A stretch of 14,760 nucleotides of DNA from CAZFAT01 sp964517075 (GTDB lineage: Bacteria; Acidobacteriota; Vicinamibacteria; Vicinamibacterales; SCN-69-37), in the NCBI GenBank assembly GCA_964517075.1, contig CAZFAT010000284.1:1-14760 (forward strand). Reading direction: 5' to 3'. Of the stretch, positions 12,127-14,760 are shown one piece after another. The translations under genes were made by a program, and so were the position numbers. Below the pieces are notes generated by a model that did no database searches, was not told where the DNA came from, and worked only from the letters and a program-made list of their open reading frames with translations. Each line of letters begins with the position of its first letter. Position 1 is the stretch's first letter.

Positions 12127-14760
12127 ATGAACCCAGAGTCACGCAGGAGCCGAGGATTGCTGCCCCTGGAAGGCGTCGCCACTCAGGCGGGTCCGTCGAT
12201 GGGAGGCGCCGTCGCTACTCAGTGCGACGCAGGGCCCCCACGCGTCCTCACACGCGACGACCGCCACCGCGTGCTGGTGGAGTGGAACCGCACGGAGCGG
12301 ACGTGGCCGACTTCCGAAACGTTGCACGCACTCATCGAGCGACAGGTTGACCGCACGCCGGATGCCCCCGCCGTCATTGTCGACGGGGCCACGCTCACGT
12401 ACACGGAGCTCAACGCGCGCGCGAACCAGCTTGCGCGATATCTGCAGCGCCGCGGCGTCGGACCGGGCGTGCTGGTCGGCCTGGCCGTCGAGCGATCGAT
12501 CGAGATGGTGGTGGGTCTGCTCGGCGTCCTCAAGGCCGGCGGCGCCTACGTGCCGCTCGATCCCGACTATCCGGCGAGCCGCCTGGCCTTTATGGTGGAA
12601 GACGCGGGCGCCCCCGTCCTCCTCACGCAGGCGCGGCTCGTCGGTGTCCTGCCGGCGCACGGCGCCGAGATCCTGTGCCTCGATACGGGGTGGGCCGACG
12701 TCGCGCGGGAGACAGCTCTGGCGCCGGAGTCGCCGGCGGGCCCGGCCGATCCGGCCTACATGATCTACACGTCCGGCTCCACCGGCCGCCCCAAGGGCGC
12801 GCTCAACTCCCATCGGGGCATCGTCAACCGGCTGAAGTGGATGCAGGAACGTTACGCGCTCACGGCCGATGACGTCGTGCTGCAGAAGACACCGTTCAGC
12901 TTCGACGTCTCGGTCTGGGAGTTCTTCTGGCCGCTCCTCGCCGGTGCGCGCCTGCTCGTCGCTCGACCGCGCGGTCATCAGGACGCCAGATATCACGCGG
13001 ACACGATCGCCGCCGGCGACGTGACCGTCTTGCACTTCGTGCCGTCGATGCTGCGGACGTTTCTCGATGAGCCGGGGCTCGCCCGCTGCACCCGCCTGCG
13101 CCACGTCATCTCGAGCGGCGAGGCGCTTACCGCCGATCTCCAGCAACGATTCTTCGCTCGTCTGTCCTGCGAGCTGCATAATTTGTACGGTCCAACCGAG
13201 GCAGCCGTGGACGTGACGCACTGGACCTGCCGTCGGGACGACTCGTCGCCGGTCGTGCCCATCGGCCGTCCCGTGGCCAACACGCAGATCTACATCCTGG
13301 ACGCCAGTCTCGAGCCGCTGCCGCCGGGCGAGGCCGGCGAGCTCTATGTCGGTGGCGTGCAGGTCGGGCTCGGCTATCACAATCGCCCCGATCTCACGGC
13401 CGAGCGCTTCATTCCCGATCCGTTTTCGGCGACGTCCGGCGCGCGCCTCTACAAGACGGGCGACCTCGCGCGGTTCCTGCCCGACGGCAACGTCGAGTTC
13501 CTGGGCCGGCTCGATTTCCAGGTCAAGGTGCGCGGCTTCCGCATCGAGCTGGGCGAGATCGAAAGCGCGCTCGGCGAGCATCCGGCGATTCGCCAGGCGG
13601 TCGTCCTGGCGGTCGACGAAGGTGGCGGCGACAGGCGCCTCATCGCCTGCCTCGAAGGGTGCACGACCACCAAGCCGACGACGACCGCCTTGCGTGAGAC
13701 GCTCGGAGGCCGCCTGCCGGACTACATGGTGCCGTCCGCCTTCGTGTGGGTCGATCGGATGCCCCTCTTGCCCAACGGCAAGGTGGATCGGCAGGCGTTG
13801 CCGGCGACGCTCCCGCGCACGCGGCCGGATCTCGCGCAGGCGTACGTCGCGCCGCGCACCGAGCTCGAGCGGTTCATCGCGGCCGAGTGGGAGGCGGTGC
13901 TCGGCCTCGATCAGGTGGGTATCGAGGATCGGTTCTTCGAGCTCGGCGGCACGTCGCTGATGGCTGCCGAGTTCGTGAACCGCATGCAGCGCGAGCTCGA
14001 TGCGTTCATGTACGTCGTCGCGCTGTTCTCGGCGCCGACGGTCGCGTCGTTCGCGGCCCTCCTGCAACGCGACTATCGTGACGCGGTCGGCCGCCGCTTT
14101 CTGACGGAGACCGACCGCCCGGCGGCGGCCGCGCCCGACGGGCGCGTCAGCCCGGAGCAGGTGGCGCGGCTTCGGTCGCTCATCCCCGTGGTCGGGCCGC
14201 GCGCCGTCTCGGATGATCCGCCGGGCCGGAACCCGCGAGCGATGTTCGTTCTGGCGCCGCCCCGGTCCGGTACGACGCTCCTGCGCGTCATGCTGGCCGG
14301 GCACCCCGGCCTCTTTGCGGCGGCCGAGCTCCAGCTCCTCAATTTCGAGTCGCTGGCGGATCGGCGCGCCGCCTTCACCGGCCGCCACGCCGTCTGGCTC
14401 GAAGGGCTGTTGCGCGCGGTGATGGAACTCCAGCGCGTCGGACCGGACGAAGCCCGGCAGCTGGTGGACGATCTCGAGCGGCGCGGGCTGACGACGAAGG
14501 GCTGCTATCGCGAGATTCAGCAGTGGATCCACCCCCGCATGCTCGTCGACAAGTCACCGCAGTACGCCCTGGACGCGGCGTGCCTCCAGAAGGCGGAACG
14601 GGATTTCGACGCGCCCCTGTACATCCACCTGACGCGGCATCCGTACGCGATGGTGCGCTCCTTCGAGTCGTACCATATGGACCAGGTGCTGTTTCTCGAC
14701 GACCATCCGTTCACGGCGCGCGAGCTGGGCGAACTCGTCTGGACCGCCAGCCACGAGACG
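12127..14760 (+). CDS. NRPS-like protein: serine-type adenylation domain, carrier domain, sulfotransferase domain (3' end off the right edge)
   Basis: 878 uninterrupted codons to the window edge. Residues about 1-75 include a piece like the linker that normally joins a condensation domain to an adenylation domain, but no condensation domain. Adenylation motifs: L-T-Y-T-E-L-N (90-96), L-K-A-G-G-A-Y-V-P-L-D (135-145), Y-T-S-G-S-T-G-R-P-K-G (214-224), N-L-Y-G-P-T-E (352-358), Y-K-T-G-D (442-446), R-G-F-R-I-E-L-G-E-I (469-478), N-G-K-V-D-R with K552. Selectivity residues D260, V261, W264, H303, I328, S330, L353, V361, D362, K552 point to serine. Carrier: L-G-G-T-S with the phosphopantetheine Ser610. 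Sulfotransferase from about 705: PAPS 5'-phosphosulfate loop P-P-R-S-G-T-T (711-717), G-H-P-G-L-F-A-A-A-E-L (725-735), 3'-phosphate site T-R-H-P-Y-A-M-V-R-S (836-845). Start uncertain: no Shine-Dalgarno before 12127; ATG 12199 is an alternative. Further domains beyond the edge are likely. Confidence 0.92.
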   Translation, partial: MNPESRRSRGLLPLEGVATQAGPSMGGAVATQCDAGPPRVLTRDDRHRVLVEWNRTERTWPTSETLHALIERQVDRTPDAPAVIVDGATLTYTELNARANQLARYLQRRGVGPGVLVGLAVERSIEMVVGLLGVLKAGGAYVPLDPDYPASRLAFMVEDAGAPVLLTQARLVGVLPAHGAEILCLDTGWADVARETALAPESPAGPADPAYMIYTSGSTGRPKGALNSHRGIVNRLKWMQERYALTADDVVLQKTPFSFDVSVWEFFWPLLAGARLLVARPRGHQDARYHADTIAAGDVTVLHFVPSMLRTFLDEPGLARCTRLRHVISSGEALTADLQQRFFARLSCELHNLYGPTEAAVDVTHWTCRRDDSSPVVPIGRPVANTQIYILDASLEPLPPGEAGELYVGGVQVGLGYHNRPDLTAERFIPDPFSATSGARLYKTGDLARFLPDGNVEFLGRLDFQVKVRGFRIELGEIESALGEHPAIRQAVVLAVDEGGGDRRLIACLEGCTTTKPTTTALRETLGGRLPDYMVPSAFVWVDRMPLLPNGKVDRQALPATLPRTRPDLAQAYVAPRTELERFIAAEWEAVLGLDQVGIEDRFFELGGTSLMAAEFVNRMQRELDAFMYVVALFSAPTVASFAALLQRDYRDAVGRRFLTETDRPAAAAPDGRVSPEQVARLRSLIPVVGPRAVSDDPPGRNPRAMFVLAPPRSGTTLLRVMLAGHPGLFAAAELQLLNFESLADRRAAFTGRHAVWLEGLLRAVMELQRVGPDEARQLVDDLERRGLTTKGCYREIQQWIHPRMLVDKSPQYALDAACLQKAERDFDAPLYIHLTRHPYAMVRSFESYHMDQVLFLDDHPFTARELGELVWTASHET

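Noticed and set aside
11603..12130. 175-codon plus-strand open frame between the lipoprotein and NRPS-like genes, with an AGAATGATG start-like site at 11807-11815
   Set aside because: It has low-complexity Arg/Pro/Ala composition, runs through the 26-bp hairpin, and has no family resemblance. An internal start at 11813 gives 105 residues that are no more convincing.
12139..14532. 797-codon open frame on the minus strand
   Set aside because: It lies antisense to the NRPS-like gene, whose motifs are unmistakable. Its translation is rich in Arg/His/Asp/Gly with no domain, the usual shadow in GC-rich DNA.
1..14760. Possible CRISPR array, tRNA or rRNA genes, insertion sequence or prophage
   Set aside because: I saw no regularly spaced repeats, no cloverleaf-like sequence, no transposase or integrase motif, and no terminal inverted repeats flanking a gene.

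Overview
The window is strongly GC-rich bacterial chromosome. The first gene is a permease of the duplicated orphan type that expands in Acidobacteriota (ADOP). It sits with a Tat-exported DUF1080 protein, a molybdenum hydroxylase of the isoquinoline-oxidoreductase type, and several possible leaderless starts. Together these suggest a soil acidobacterium, perhaps of the Vicinamibacteria. That placement is inference from gene content, not a phylogenetic result.

Layout: (1) 1-642, minus strand: 5' part of an ADOP/MacB-like permease running off the left edge, then about 500 bp without a supportable gene. (2) 1150-1840: a type II toxin-antitoxin pair (Phd/YefM-like antitoxin, PIN-domain VapC-like toxin) whose start lies at a 10-bp tandem repeat. 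(3) 1864-2664: exported glutaminyl-peptide cyclotransferase. (4) 2745-3503: Tat-signal DUF1080 protein. (5) 3597-7954: tightly packed PfkB kinase, two-domain sugar ABC ATPase, permease and substrate-binding lipoprotein, a complete CUT2-type sugar importer plus a sugar or nucleoside kinase. (6) 8228-10930: two-gene molybdenum hydroxylase ((2Fe-2S) subunit and Tat-signal molybdopterin subunit), closed by a strong intrinsic terminator. (7) 11014-11610: small laminin-B-domain lipoprotein isolated between two perfect hairpins. (8) about 515 bp without a convincing gene. (9) 12127 to the right edge: an NRPS-like protein with an adenylation domain, a carrier domain and a PAPS-dependent sulfotransferase domain in one chain.

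The most notable locus is the last. The adenylation-domain pocket residues read D-V-W-H-I-S-L-V-D-K, one residue from the serine code of EntF as recalled. The carrier is followed directly by a sulfotransferase resembling those that sulfonate beta-hydroxyacyl thioesters in curacin and olefin-synthase polyketide lines. Seryl-S-carrier is itself a beta-hydroxyacyl thioester, so a serine O-sulfonation module (giving O-sulfoserine or, after elimination, dehydroalanine) is a testable idea. The remaining genes are ordinary accessory or catabolic functions: uptake and phosphorylation of a sugar, extracytoplasmic carbohydrate and peptide processing, and oxidation of an N-heterocycle or aldehyde.
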